Shown here one piece after another: positions 48,270 to 57,486 of a DNA stretch of 64,000 bases. The stretch comes from Serratia grimesii NBRC 13537 (GTDB lineage: Bacteria; Pseudomonadota; Gammaproteobacteria; Enterobacterales; Enterobacteriaceae), in NCBI RefSeq assembly GCF_001590905.1, contig NZ_BCTT01000002.1, positions 235,597 through 299,596 of the forward strand. The letters are read 5' to 3'. Position 1 is the stretch's first letter. Every line of letters begins with the position of its first letter. A program made the position numbers and the translations under genes. Below the pieces are notes generated by a model that saw only the letters and a list, made by a program, of their open reading frames with translations, did not search any database and was not told the origin of the DNA.

Positions 48270-49907
48270 TTACTGCTTGATGATGTACAGGTTTTTCACA
48301 TCGGTGTAATCCAATGGGTCTTTACCGGTAAAGCCTCCCACCGACGGTCTGATCAGGCGCGCACTGACGCGGTAATACACCGGGATCAGCGCCGAGTCTT
48401 TATCCAACTGAGCCTCCGCCTGCTGATACAAGGCTGCACGCGCAGCCTCATCCGGCGCTTTTAGCGTGCTGGCCATGATGGCGTCAAACGTTGGGCTCTT
48501 GTAGAAAATAGTGTTGATGCTGCTGTTGGAAAGCACCAGATTCAGGAAAGCACTTGGCTCGTTATAATCACCGCACCAAGTGGCCCGCGCCACGTCATAT
48601 TGCCCCTGATGGCGGCTTTCAAGAGAAGTTTTCCACTCCTGATTACGCAGCGTGACATCCGCACCGAGGTTTTTCTTCCACATTGACGCCGCAGCGATCG
48701 CCTGCTGTTTATTTTGATCGGAGGTGTTGTACAGCAAGGTGAATTTCAACGGATTGGCCGCATTGAAGCCTGCCTCGGCTAACAGTTTTTTCGCCTCTGT
48801 ATTACGCTGTTCCTGGCTCCAACCTGCCCATTCTGGCGCAGTGAATTTGGCGCCCTCCGTAAAGGTTGGCGTAAAGCTGTAGGCCGGAATCTGACCCTGC
48901 CCCATGATTTTGTTAGCGATGATGTCGCGGTCCAGCGTCAGTTTCACTGCAGCACGCACCCGCGGATCGGTAAAGGGTGCACGCTGGTTGTTGATCTCGT
49001 AATAAAAGGTACACAGATAAGGGTTAACGTGCAGTTGCTCAGGGATCTCTTTCTTCATCTTCGCAAACAGATTCGGTGGGATGGCGCTGTTGGTGATATC
49101 AATTTCACCGCTGCGGAAGCGGTTGACATCACTGACCTCTGAAGAAATTGGCAAGAATGTCGCCTTATCGATGACTGTTTTCTTGTTGTTCCAGTAGCTC
49201 GGGCTGCGTTCAAGCACAATGTGCTCATTCACCACCCACTCGTTCAAACGGTATGCGCCATTACCGACATAGTTCGCAGGCAGCGTCCATTTGTCGCCAA
49301 ACTTCTCGACGACCGAACGTTTTACCGGCATCAATGCCGTACGGCTTATCATACTAATAAAGTACGGCACCGATTCACTCAGGGATACCTGCAGCGTTTT
49401 ATCATCGATAGCTTTAATACCGAGAGTCTGCGGACTTTTTTTCCCGGTCAGGATATCGTCGATATTTTCAATCTTGGCGTACTGCAGATAGCTGGCGTAG
49501 GGCGAGCCAGTTTTCGGATCGGCCAGGCGCTGCCAGCTATAGACAAAGTCCTGCGCGGTAACTGGCGAACCATCACTCCATACCGCGTCGGGACGCAGAT
49601 GGAAAGTCCAGGTTTTGAAATCCTGGTTTTCCCACTGGGCCGCCGCCGCCGGCACCACGTGCCCATTAGCATCGGTGCTGACCAGCCCTTCCAACAGGTT
49701 AAGAATAATATTACTTTCTGGTATTCCCTCGACCTTTTGCGGATCCAATGAAGCCACTTCCGTGCCGTTGTTAATTACAATGCTCTGCTGCTCTGCCAAT
49801 TGCACTCCAGCCGGAACATCGACCGCCTGAGCAGAATAAACGGCGCTGACACTCAGCAAACCGGCAATGAACATAGCCAATGGAGTACGCTTTCGGGTTT
49901 GCTGCAT
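48270..49907 (-). CDS. Second OppA-type oligopeptide-binding protein
   Basis: This paralogue of the downstream OppA has exactly the same length, 545 residues, and aligns along the whole length, including signal peptide (MQQTRKRTPLAMFIAGLLSV..., about 28 residues) and DVPAGVQLAEQQSIVINNGTEVASLDPQKVEG. Many residues of the binding cleft differ (for example SMISRTALMPVKRSVVEKFG against EMTPHYAMKPVFKEAVEKFG), so the ligand range may differ. It is the first gene of the cluster. The long space upstream carries its promoter. E. coli has a single oppA here. Confidence 0.95.
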   Translation of the reverse strand: MQQTRKRTPLAMFIAGLLSVSAVYSAQAVDVPAGVQLAEQQSIVINNGTEVASLDPQKVEGIPESNIILNLLEGLVSTDANGHVVPAAAAQWENQDFKTWTFHLRPDAVWSDGSPVTAQDFVYSWQRLADPKTGSPYASYLQYAKIENIDDILTGKKSPQTLGIKAIDDKTLQVSLSESVPYFISMISRTALMPVKRSVVEKFGDKWTLPANYVGNGAYRLNEWVVNEHIVLERSPSYWNNKKTVIDKATFLPISSEVSDVNRFRSGEIDITNSAIPPNLFAKMKKEIPEQLHVNPYLCTFYYEINNQRAPFTDPRVRAAVKLTLDRDIIANKIMGQGQIPAYSFTPTFTEGAKFTAPEWAGWSQEQRNTEAKKLLAEAGFNAANPLKFTLLYNTSDQNKQQAIAAASMWKKNLGADVTLRNQEWKTSLESRHQGQYDVARATWCGDYNEPSAFLNLVLSNSSINTIFYKSPTFDAIMASTLKAPDEAARAALYQQAEAQLDKDSALIPVYYRVSARLIRPSVGGFTGKDPLDYTDVKNLYIIKQ

Positions 49908-50560
49908 GGTCGAGGCTCCTTTTCACCAACAAGCATTGCTTATCGATATTCGTGAAGTATTTATAAGAATTCTAAATAACAGGCACCAGCAAAAATCATT
50001 CCCACTTTGACGACGCGATACGGTTAATTACGCGTAGAAAGTTGCTCGGAAATTAGCAGAAGGCAAATTCCATAGCCAATAATTTTTACAGAAATGTTAA
50101 GCAATTCTCTTTTATTGCATCAGGCACGATCTTCCCCCCTGACGAGCAAGAGATGAGATCAAGCAATAACAGCATGATTTTTATCACAAAAAATAAGAAC
50201 AAAACAGCAAAAGCCATGCACAGCAAACCAACGCGCCAAGCAAAGAAACATTCAGTTAACAAAGTCGAACTTCAAAGAACAAACATCTGCTTATGTGCGG
50301 TTAATCACTAATAACACCTGGATGAAAGCGAGACAAGCCCTACAGAATGATGTGATTAAATTAACAGCAGATTTTATATTCAGAAGGCAAAAAATGGCAA
50401 TAACGGCGGGAGATAAAGGCTGAAAACAGCGCTTAGGGGTTTTATTGAACAACAAATTGAGATTTATGCCACATTGTGGTGCACACTGAATAGAATTCAT
50501 TCATATTGCGCACTATATTAATGCGAACCAATAATTGATTTTAATTTTTAAAAATAATTT
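49908..50560. other. Long AT-rich intergenic region upstream of the opp cluster
   Basis: About 650 bases without a supportable gene; a 69-residue open frame on the minus strand at 50291-50500 has no family look or ribosome binding site. The region is AT-rich, in keeping with the long regulatory leader of E. coli oppA. I can place no exact promoter. Confidence 0.4.
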
Positions 50561-50588
50561 GAGCCACGAATAATACTGTTCGCGGCTC
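50561..50588 (-). terminator. Terminator of ychE
   Basis: GAGCC.CGAA (50561-50570) pairs with TTCG.GGCTC (50579-50588) with one mismatched base pair. On the minus strand it is followed by an A/T-rich run (AAATTATTTTTAAAAA). Confidence 0.65.
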
Positions 50589-50598
50589 AGCGAGCAGA

Positions 50599-51243
50599 TT
50601 ACAGCAGTCCAGGGAAAATGGCCTTGATTCCGGTAACGATAAACTCAATCCCCAATGCCATCAGCAGCAACCCCATGATTCGGGTGATCACGTTAATGCC
50701 GGTTTGCCCCAATAAACGCACCAATAATGGAGCGGCACGGAACAACAACCAACAACAGAAAGCGAACAACGCAATAGCCAGAGTAAACCCCAACAGGTTT
50801 TGCCAGCTGTGGTAGCGAGAGCTCCAGACAATCGTAGAGCTGATAGCACCCGGCCCAGCCATCAGTGGCAACGCCAGCGGTACGACACCAATACTTTCAC
50901 GGATCGCGCTCTCTGACTTCTCTTGTTTATTCTGTTTGTCCTCACCCAGCTTCCCACTGATCATCGACATCGCAATGGTCACCACCAGGATACCGCCGGC
51001 AATTCGGAACGAATCAATAGAGATACCGAACATGCGCAAAATCCCTTCCCCCAAAAAGAGTGAGGTCCACAGGATAATGGCGACCGACAGGTTAGCCGTC
51101 AGGTTTGTTTTATTGCGCCCTGCCGCCGCTTGGTAGCTGGTCATGCTAATAAACACCGGCAAAATTCCCACCGGGTTCACCAGCGCAAACAGGCCGACAA
51201 AAAATTTAATGAAGCCGGAAAAATCCAACAGAGATTGGCCCAC
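50599..51243 (-). CDS. ychE: MarC-family membrane protein YchE
   Basis: The 214-residue protein has six hydrophobic segments and the MarC/UPF0056 blocks KFFVGLFALVNPVGILPVFISMT, NLSVAIILWTSLFLGEGIL, RIAGGILVVTIAMSMISGKLGEDKQ and VVPLALPLMAGPGAISSTIVW. I take GTG 51243 as start: GGAG is 6 bases upstream and the length fits E. coli YchE (215). An open frame back to GTG 51279 adds 12 residues. The function is unknown. It lies divergent from adhE. Confidence 0.92.
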   Translation of the reverse strand: MGQSLLDFSGFIKFFVGLFALVNPVGILPVFISMTSYQAAAGRNKTNLTANLSVAIILWTSLFLGEGILRMFGISIDSFRIAGGILVVTIAMSMISGKLGEDKQNKQEKSESAIRESIGVVPLALPLMAGPGAISSTIVWSSRYHSWQNLLGFTLAIALFAFCCWLLFRAAPLLVRLLGQTGINVITRIMGLLLMALGIEFIVTGIKAIFPGLL

Positions 51244-51768
51244 AAATGACTCCGCTTTAATAGCTCTAAAAAGTGACACTGCCTACGCGCGCTAATGTAA
51301 TGGAATTACCACGGGTAATCCATTGGTCGTGAGCGGGATTTTTATCTATTCATATCCGCACTGATAAAATAATTCGCTATTGTTAAAGCAATGTACGGTT
51401 TATGATTTTTTATGTTGAAAAAAGTGCCTGCCATCGCAGTTATCAAGAATAATTCTCAAAAACCACGGCTGAATGGTGTCAGCTTGCGTTTTTTATGATT
51501 TAAATCACAAAATCACTAACCAAGAGTAGTTAAGCTCTTAGTCGTAGTCAGGGAGTAGAACAGGTTAAGGAAAAAGTGGCATCTCTGTTCGGCCCGCTGT
51601 CTTCTCCTGCTGAAGCATCGGGTAAAGCTCTTTAAGCAAATCAGCAGCATGCGACACAAAAAGGTGGAAAGCCTTTGTTTTTAAAACAGCATTTTCCATC
51701 ATTCTGTCTATACTAGTGGCTCGCACGGCTGATTTACTGAAAGAGTTTAACATTATCAGGAGAGCATT
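51244..51768. other. ychE-adhE intergenic region, adhE control region
   Basis: About 520 bases without a supportable gene; the small open frame at 51565-51753 on the minus strand is not conserved in appearance. It should hold the adhE promoter; E. coli adhE has a long, multiply controlled 5' region. An FNR/CRP-like palindrome lies at 51496. Confidence 0.5.
51496..51507. promoter_or_regulatory. FNR/CRP-like palindrome upstream of adhE
   Basis: TGATTTAAATCA is a perfect palindrome with the FNR half sites TGAT and ATCA four bases apart; outer bases do not match TTGAT/ATCAA fully. It is about 270 bases before the adhE start, so control is only a suggestion. ychE, 250 bases away, could also be the target. 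Confidence 0.4.
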
Positions 51769-54441
51769 ATGGCTGTAACAAATGTCGCTGAACTGAACGA
51801 GCTAGTTGCACGAGTCAAAAAAGCCCAGCGCGAATATGCCAACTTCACTCAAGAGCAAGTTGATAAGATTTTCCGCGCTGCTGCCCTCGCCGCTGCCGAT
51901 GCCCGTATTCCTTTGGCCAAATTGGCCGTCGAAGAATCCGGTATGGGTATCGTTGAAGATAAAGTGATCAAGAACCACTTCGCATCAGAATTTATCTACA
52001 ACGCCTATAAAGATGAAAAAACCTGCGGCATTCTGGCCGAAGACCATACTTTCGGTACCATCACCATTGCAGAGCCTATTGGCCTGATTTGCGGTATCGT
52101 GCCAACCACCAACCCAACTTCTACGGCCATTTTCAAAGCGTTAATCAGCCTGAAAACCCGTAACGGCATTATCTTCTCCCCACACCCACGTGCGAAAAAC
52201 GCGACTAATAAGGCCGCAGATATCGTGCTGCAGGCAGCGATTGCTGCCGGGGCGCCAAAAGACATCGTAGGCTGGATCGACCAACCTACCGTTGAACTGT
52301 CCAATCAATTGATGCACCACCCTGACATCAACCTGATCCTCGCAACCGGTGGTCCAGGCATGGTGAAAGCCGCCTACAGCTCCGGCAAACCGGCAATCGG
52401 CGTTGGTGCAGGTAACACCCCTGTAGTGGTTGACGAAACTGCAGATATTAAGCGTGTCGTTGCCTCAATTCTGATGTCTAAAACCTTCGACAGCGGTGTT
52501 ATTTGCGCCTCTGAGCAATCTGTCATTGTGGTTGATTCAATCTATGATGCAGTGCGCGAACGTTTCGCTACCCACGGTGGCTACATGCTACAGGGTAAAG
52601 AGCTGAAAGCCGTACAAGACATCATCCTGAAAAACGGTGGCCTGAACGCAGCTATCGTTGGTCAGTCAGCGCCGAAGATCGCTGAGATGGCTGGCATTAA
52701 AGTGCCGGCAAGCACCAAGGTTCTGATCGGTGAAGTGAAACTTGTTGATGAAACAGAACCTTTCGCTCACGAAAAACTGTCCCCTACACTGGCCATGTAT
52801 CGCGCTAAAGACTTTGCAGACGCCGTCAGCAAAGCAGAGAAACTGGTTGCCATGGGCGGTATCGGCCACACCTCTTGTCTGTACACCGACCAGGATAACC
52901 AGCCGGAACGCGTTGCCTTCTTCGGCGACAAGATGAAAACCGCGCGCATCCTGATCAACACCCCGGCATCTCAGGGTGGTATCGGTGACCTGTACAACTT
53001 TAAACTCGCTCCGTCTCTGACGCTGGGCTGCGGTTCCTGGGGCGGTAACTCCATCTCTGAAAACGTCGGTCCAAAACACCTGATCAACAAGAAAACTGTA
53101 GCGAAGCGAGCAGAAAACATGTTGTGGCATAAACTTCCGAAATCAATCTACTTCCGCCGTGGCTCATTGCCTATCGCGCTGGAAGAAGTAGCGACCGACG
53201 GGGCAAAACGCGCCTTCATTGTGACCGACCGCTACCTGTTCAATAACGGCTATGCTGACCAGATCACCTCTGTTCTGAAATCACACGGCATTGAAACAGA
53301 AGTGTTCTTTGAAGTTGAAGCAGATCCAACACTGTCCATCGTGCGCAAAGGCGCTGAACAGATGAACTCCTTCAAACCTGACGTGATCATCGCGTTAGGC
53401 GGCGGTTCACCGATGGATGCGGCGAAGATCATGTGGGTACTGTACGAACATCCTGAAACCCATTTCGAAGACCTGGCGCTGCGCTTTATGGACATCCGTA
53501 AACGTATCTACAAGTTCCCGAAAATGGGCGTCAAAGCGAAAATGATCGCCGTGACCACCACTTCAGGTACCGGTTCAGAAGTAACGCCATTTGCAGTAGT
53601 GACCGACGACGTTACTGGACAGAAATACCCACTGGCTGACTACGCACTGACACCAGACATGGCCATCGTTGACGCTAACCTGGTTATGAATATGCCGAAA
53701 TCCCTGTGCGCCTTTGGCGGCCTGGATGCGGTGACCCACGCACTGGAAGCGTATGTTTCAGTACTGGCGAACGAATACTCTGATGGCCAAGCGCTGCAAG
53801 CGTTAAAATTGCTGAAAGAATACCTGCCAACCAGCTACAAAGAAGGTGCCAAGAATCCAGTCGCCCGTGAGCGTGTGCACAATGCTGCAACCATTGCCGG
53901 CATCGCATTCGCCAACGCCTTCCTGGGGGTTTGCCACTCAATGGCCCACAAACTGGGCTCTGAGTTCCATATCCCACATGGTCTGGCTAACGCTATGCTG
54001 ATCTCCAACGTTATTCGCTACAACGCGAACGACAATCCAACCAAGCAAACGGCTTTCAGCCAGTACGACCGCCCTCAGGCACGTCGTCGCTACGCAGAAA
54101 TCGCCGACCACCTCGGCTTGAGTGCACCGGGTGACCGTACCGCACAGAAAATCGAGAAGCTGCTGACTTGGCTGGACGAGATCAAAGCTGAACTGGGTAT
54201 CCCGGCATCAATCCGCGAAGCCGGTGTGACAGAAGCTGACTTCCTGGCTAAGGTCGACAAACTGTCTGAAGACGCCTTTGACGACCAATGTACAGGTGCC
54301 AACCCGCGCTACCCGCTGATTGCCGAGTTGAAGCAAATCATGCTGGATACCTTCTACGGGCGTAAGTTCAGTGAGGCGGTTGATGAAGAAGTTTTGGCGG
54401 CACCCGTTGCGGCTAAAGCAGAAAAGAAGACCAAAAAATAA
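51769..54441 (+). CDS. adhE: Bifunctional acetaldehyde-CoA/alcohol dehydrogenase
   Basis: The 890-residue enzyme reduces acetyl-CoA to acetaldehyde and then to ethanol in fermentation. Residues 1-440 form the acetylating aldehyde dehydrogenase, with the active cysteine in DSGVICASEQSVIV near 246. A linker leads to the iron-dependent alcohol dehydrogenase (about 450-870), with ALGGGSPMDAAKIMW for NADH and the iron-binding GVCHSMAHKLGSEFHIPHGLANAM. It matches E. coli AdhE (891). AGGAG is 7 bases upstream. The C-terminal tail (EKKTKK) differs. Confidence 0.97.
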   Translation: MAVTNVAELNELVARVKKAQREYANFTQEQVDKIFRAAALAAADARIPLAKLAVEESGMGIVEDKVIKNHFASEFIYNAYKDEKTCGILAEDHTFGTITIAEPIGLICGIVPTTNPTSTAIFKALISLKTRNGIIFSPHPRAKNATNKAADIVLQAAIAAGAPKDIVGWIDQPTVELSNQLMHHPDINLILATGGPGMVKAAYSSGKPAIGVGAGNTPVVVDETADIKRVVASILMSKTFDSGVICASEQSVIVVDSIYDAVRERFATHGGYMLQGKELKAVQDIILKNGGLNAAIVGQSAPKIAEMAGIKVPASTKVLIGEVKLVDETEPFAHEKLSPTLAMYRAKDFADAVSKAEKLVAMGGIGHTSCLYTDQDNQPERVAFFGDKMKTARILINTPASQGGIGDLYNFKLAPSLTLGCGSWGGNSISENVGPKHLINKKTVAKRAENMLWHKLPKSIYFRRGSLPIALEEVATDGAKRAFIVTDRYLFNNGYADQITSVLKSHGIETEVFFEVEADPTLSIVRKGAEQMNSFKPDVIIALGGGSPMDAAKIMWVLYEHPETHFEDLALRFMDIRKRIYKFPKMGVKAKMIAVTTTSGTGSEVTPFAVVTDDVTGQKYPLADYALTPDMAIVDANLVMNMPKSLCAFGGLDAVTHALEAYVSVLANEYSDGQALQALKLLKEYLPTSYKEGAKNPVARERVHNAATIAGIAFANAFLGVCHSMAHKLGSEFHIPHGLANAMLISNVIRYNANDNPTKQTAFSQYDRPQARRRYAEIADHLGLSAPGDRTAQKIEKLLTWLDEIKAELGIPASIREAGVTEADFLAKVDKLSEDAFDDQCTGANPRYPLIAELKQIMLDTFYGRKFSEAVDEEVLAAPVAAKAEKKTKK

Positions 54442-54460
54442 CGGTTAATTAAACCAGCAA

Positions 54461-54488
54461 AAAAACCGCCGAAAGGCGGTTTTTTTTC
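54461..54488. terminator. Terminator of adhE (and tdk)
   Basis: ACCGCC (54465-54470) pairs with GGCGGT (54475-54480) around GAAA, flanked by A-rich and T-rich tracts. Confidence 0.93.
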
Positions 54489-54567
54489 TCTTACGCTGTA
54501 CTTCAAACTACCTGGCAATACCGTCGCACTAAAGTGCTGCCAGAAGGCGCTCTACAGCATCCAGATG

Positions 54568-55152
54568 TTACTCTAATGCCTGTAGCGCTTCCTTGTAATG
54601 CTTACGGCAAACGGAGACGTAGCTCTCGTTACCGCCTATCACGACCTGCTCACCGGTATGCATCGCCTGCCCACTTTCATCCAGCCGCAGTACCATGTTC
54701 GCCTTACGCCCACAGTGGCAGATGGTTTTCAATTCCACCAGTTTATCCGCCCAGGCCAGCAAGTATTGACTGCCGATGAACAACTCACCCAAAAAGTCGG
54801 TACGCAAGCCGTAACACAGAACCGGAATATCCAGTTGGTCCACAACATCGCACAGTTGCTCGACCTGTTCCTTCGTCAAGAACTGACTTTCATCCAACAA
54901 GACGCAGTGTACGGGCTGCTGTTGATGTTCCTGCGCGATCATCGCATACAGCATCGACTCATTATTATAGAGCTGTGCCTGCGATGACAGACCGATCCGC
55001 GAGCTAACCTTGCCGACACCGAAACGGTGGTCTATTTCGGCAGTAAACACCAGTGTACGCATACCACGTTCTTGATAATTATATGAAGATTGTAACAACG
55101 CAGTAGATTTCCCTGCGTTCATAGCAGAGTAATAAAAATAAAGTTGAGCCAT
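54568..55152 (-). CDS. tdk: Thymidine kinase
   Basis: From ATG 55152 the protein is 194 residues and starts [22 protein letters not shown] with the P-loop, identical to E. coli Tdk in this part. The Walker-B-like LLDESQFLT, the lid [14 protein letters not shown], and zinc ligands (CHCGRKANM and CRKHY) are present. Slightly shorter than E. coli Tdk (205) at the C-terminus. It phosphorylates thymidine in pyrimidine salvage. An upstream start at 55215 adds unconserved residues. Confidence 0.95.
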   Translation of the reverse strand: MAQLYFYYSAMNAGKSTALLQSSYNYQERGMRTLVFTAEIDHRFGVGKVSSRIGLSSQAQLYNNESMLYAMIAQEHQQQPVHCVLLDESQFLTKEQVEQLCDVVDQLDIPVLCYGLRTDFLGELFIGSQYLLAWADKLVELKTICHCGRKANMVLRLDESGQAMHTGEQVVIGGNESYVSVCRKHYKEALQALE

Positions 55153-55852
55153 GGGCCCGCGACTCCAATGGTATAAGAAATATTCAGACACTGATTCAGC
55201 AACCAAGTGTACCATAACCTGCCACCCTGCTCACGCCTTCGGTTTAATCAATATCCCAGCCAAACGAATACCAAACTTTCAAATGAAACATTCCATTCTG
55301 CACCACTGCGCTTTTACATCTATTTACAGGACGATCCCTGTCTGTCATCACATTTAATTACTGCTAATGATTAGCATCAGGCATTAATCGTCAATCAGAA
55401 AAGAGAAACCACCAGCATGACTCCTGGTTGGTAAAGGATTAAATCTATTAACGCCTGCTGACAGTACCCCAGCGTATTTAATGGCATAAAAAAGCTAACA
55501 ACACAGTTCTTGACGTTATCTTTACTCGTATACCCCCATTGTTTACAGTGTTTGCATACTAAAGCGCGTGATTTAACCCACAAAACTCATCGTAATATTG
55601 ATATAAAACACAATTATAACTTAGCCATGAATGCCCTTCTGGCGCGGTAATCATACCGGCACTGTTGAAAATTTGACTTAAAAATTGAGCTTGTAATACT
55701 TATGTCTCCTCCTTATATTTGCCAGAGAGTTCTGATTACACCTTTTTAAAAGATGAATTTGAGCGTTCCTTTCAATTTGTCTATTGCAGAAAAGAAAAGA
55801 GCACTCTATTATTATCCAGACGCCCCCACCAATATAATTTGAGACTAGGACA
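55153..55852. other. tdk-hns intergenic region
   Basis: 700 bases, AT-rich; open frames at 55395-55583 and 55678-55884 (minus strand) are not supported. The right part is the hns promoter region, which in E. coli is autoregulated by H-NS on curved AT-rich DNA. Confidence 0.4.
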
Positions 55853-56260
55853 ATGAGCGAAGCATTAAAGATTTTGAACAACATCCGTACTCTACGCGCA
55901 CAGGCAAGAGAATGCAGCCTGGAAACGCTGGAAGAGATGCTTGAAAAACTGGAAGTTGTTGTGAACGAACGTCGCGAAGAAGACAGCCAGGCTCAAGCAG
56001 AAGTTGAAGAACGCACCCGCAAACTGCAGCAATATCGTGAAATGCTGATTGCTGACGGTATTGATCCAAATGAACTGCTGCAAACTATGGCTGCAACTAA
56101 AGCAGCAGGTAAAGCTAAACGTGCAGCACGTCCGGCCAAATACCAATATAAAGACGAAAACGGTGAACTGAAAACCTGGACCGGCCAGGGCCGTACCCCA
56201 GCAGTGATTAAGAAAGCTATCGAAGAGCAAGGTAAATCCCTGGACGATTTCCTGCTGTAA
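55853..56260 (+). CDS. hns: DNA-binding protein H-NS
   Basis: The 135-residue nucleoid protein silences AT-rich and acquired DNA. The N-terminal oligomerisation region ([37 protein letters not shown], 1-65) is joined by a linker rich in Ala/Lys to the C-terminal DNA-binding domain ([40 protein letters not shown]), with the AT-hook-like loop TGQGRTP. It equals the enterobacterial protein in length. It is monocistronic. Confidence 0.98.
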   Translation: MSEALKILNNIRTLRAQARECSLETLEEMLEKLEVVVNERREEDSQAQAEVEERTRKLQQYREMLIADGIDPNELLQTMAATKAAGKAKRAARPAKYQYKDENGELKTWTGQGRTPAVIKKAIEEQGKSLDDFLL

Positions 56261-56280
56261 TAGCATTTCGCTGCATGTTA

Positions 56281-56306
56281 AAAAGGCTCCTCAGGGAGCC
56301 TTTTTG
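56281..56306 (+). terminator. Terminator of hns
   Basis: GGCTCC (56285-56290) pairs with GGAGCC (56295-56300) around TCAG, flanked by A5 and T5. Confidence 0.92.
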
Positions 56307-56420
56307 TTATGTCTAATTCCCGGAAAGCTAGATTATACAAACTCGGTTTTACACAATAATCTGAAGTAGACCGTCTCTTTCATTCACTTCTCAGACTGCC
56401 ACCCTGCCTTTCCTGAAGCA

Positions 56421-56444
56421 TAAAAAAGGGGCCAAAGCCCCTTA
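56421..56444 (-). terminator. Terminator of the UDP-sugar operon
   Basis: AAGGGGC (56426-56432) pairs with GCCCCTT (56437-56443) around CAAA, with a T6 tract on the minus strand from the A6 at 56422-56427. It lies 24 bases beyond the epimerase stop. Confidence 0.88.
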
Positions 56445-56466
56445 TAGCATTTTACGCACAGCTCAA

Positions 56467-57477
56467 TTACTGAGCGTTATAAAATGACTTATACCATTCA
56501 ACAAAGCGTTTCACGCCTTCTTCAACACTGGTTTCCGGCTTAAACCCTATCACACGATAGAGCTCCGCAGTATCAGCACTGGTATCTAGCACATCGCCAG
56601 GTTGCATTGGCAACATATTCTTGCGTGCTTCGATCCCTAATGCCTGCTCCAATGCCTTGATATATTCCATCAGCTTCACGGGCGTGCTATTGCCGATATT
56701 ATAGACATGATACGGCGCGGAACTGGTTGCCGGTGAGCCCTGTTCAACTGTCCAGGCTGGATTTGGCTGAGGAATAACAGCCTGCAACCGAACAATAGCC
56801 TCTGAGATATCGTCGATGTAGGTAAAGTCACGGTGCATCTCCCCGTGGTTATATACATCGATACTTTCACCAGCCAATATGGCTTTAGTAAATTTAAACA
56901 GCGCCATATCTGGGCGCCCCCACGGACCATATACGGTAAAGAAACGCAAGCCAGTGGTAGGCAGACCATATAAGTGGGAGTAGCTGTGTGACATCAGCTC
57001 ATTAGCTTTTTTAGTTGCCGCGTACAATGAGATCGGATGATCGACAGAATCTTCGGTTGCAAATGGTAGCTTGCGATTGAGGCCATATACCGAACTGGAA
57101 GAAGCATATAACAAATGCTCGACTTTATTGTGGCGACACCCTTCCAACACATTTACATGCCCGATAAGATTCGCGTCCGCGTACGCCAACGGATTTTCCA
57201 GCGAATAACGCACCCCGGCTTGCGCCCCCAGATGAATCACTCGCTGAAATTTATGCTCGGCAAACAACTTTGCCATACCTTCACGATCGGCCAAATCCAG
57301 TTTAATAAACTGAAAAGCAGACTTATTCGCAAGCAGGTCAAGGCGGGCCATTTTCAGACCCACATCGTAATAATCATTCAGGTTGTCGATGCCGACAACC
57401 TGATGCCCAGCGGCCAACAGACGCTCAGCAGCGTGATAACCAATAAATCCTGCCGCACCTGTAACCAGGAATTTCAT
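56467..57477 (-). CDS. NAD-dependent UDP-glucuronate 4-epimerase
   Basis: The 336-residue protein is an extended short-chain dehydrogenase: Rossmann MKFLVTGAAGFIGYHAAERLL at the N-terminus, HLGAQAGVRYSLENP near 85, SSSSVYGLNRKLPF near 126, the catalytic YAATKKANE near 153, and the C-terminal VKLMEYIKALEQALG with MQPGDVLDTSAD. HLGAQAGVRYSLENP and the DMALFKFTKAI segment are typical of UDP-glucuronate 4-epimerases (LspL/CapI type), which make UDP-galacturonate. The neighbour ugd supplies its substrate, which supports this. E. coli has no such gene between galU and hns. Confidence 0.85.
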   Translation of the reverse strand: MKFLVTGAAGFIGYHAAERLLAAGHQVVGIDNLNDYYDVGLKMARLDLLANKSAFQFIKLDLADREGMAKLFAEHKFQRVIHLGAQAGVRYSLENPLAYADANLIGHVNVLEGCRHNKVEHLLYASSSSVYGLNRKLPFATEDSVDHPISLYAATKKANELMSHSYSHLYGLPTTGLRFFTVYGPWGRPDMALFKFTKAILAGESIDVYNHGEMHRDFTYIDDISEAIVRLQAVIPQPNPAWTVEQGSPATSSAPYHVYNIGNSTPVKLMEYIKALEQALGIEARKNMLPMQPGDVLDTSADTAELYRVIGFKPETSVEEGVKRFVEWYKSFYNAQ

Positions 57478-57486
57478 ATATATACC

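Noticed and set aside
46482..49907. Assembly duplication of oppA
   Set aside because: The two copies differ at many residues and in the signal peptide, so it is a true, old duplication.
50291..50500. 69-codon frame in the opp upstream region
   Set aside because: AT-rich chance frame in a regulatory gap; no conserved motif.
55395..55884. Two small minus-strand frames between tdk and hns
   Set aside because: Chance frames; the second overlaps the start of hns.
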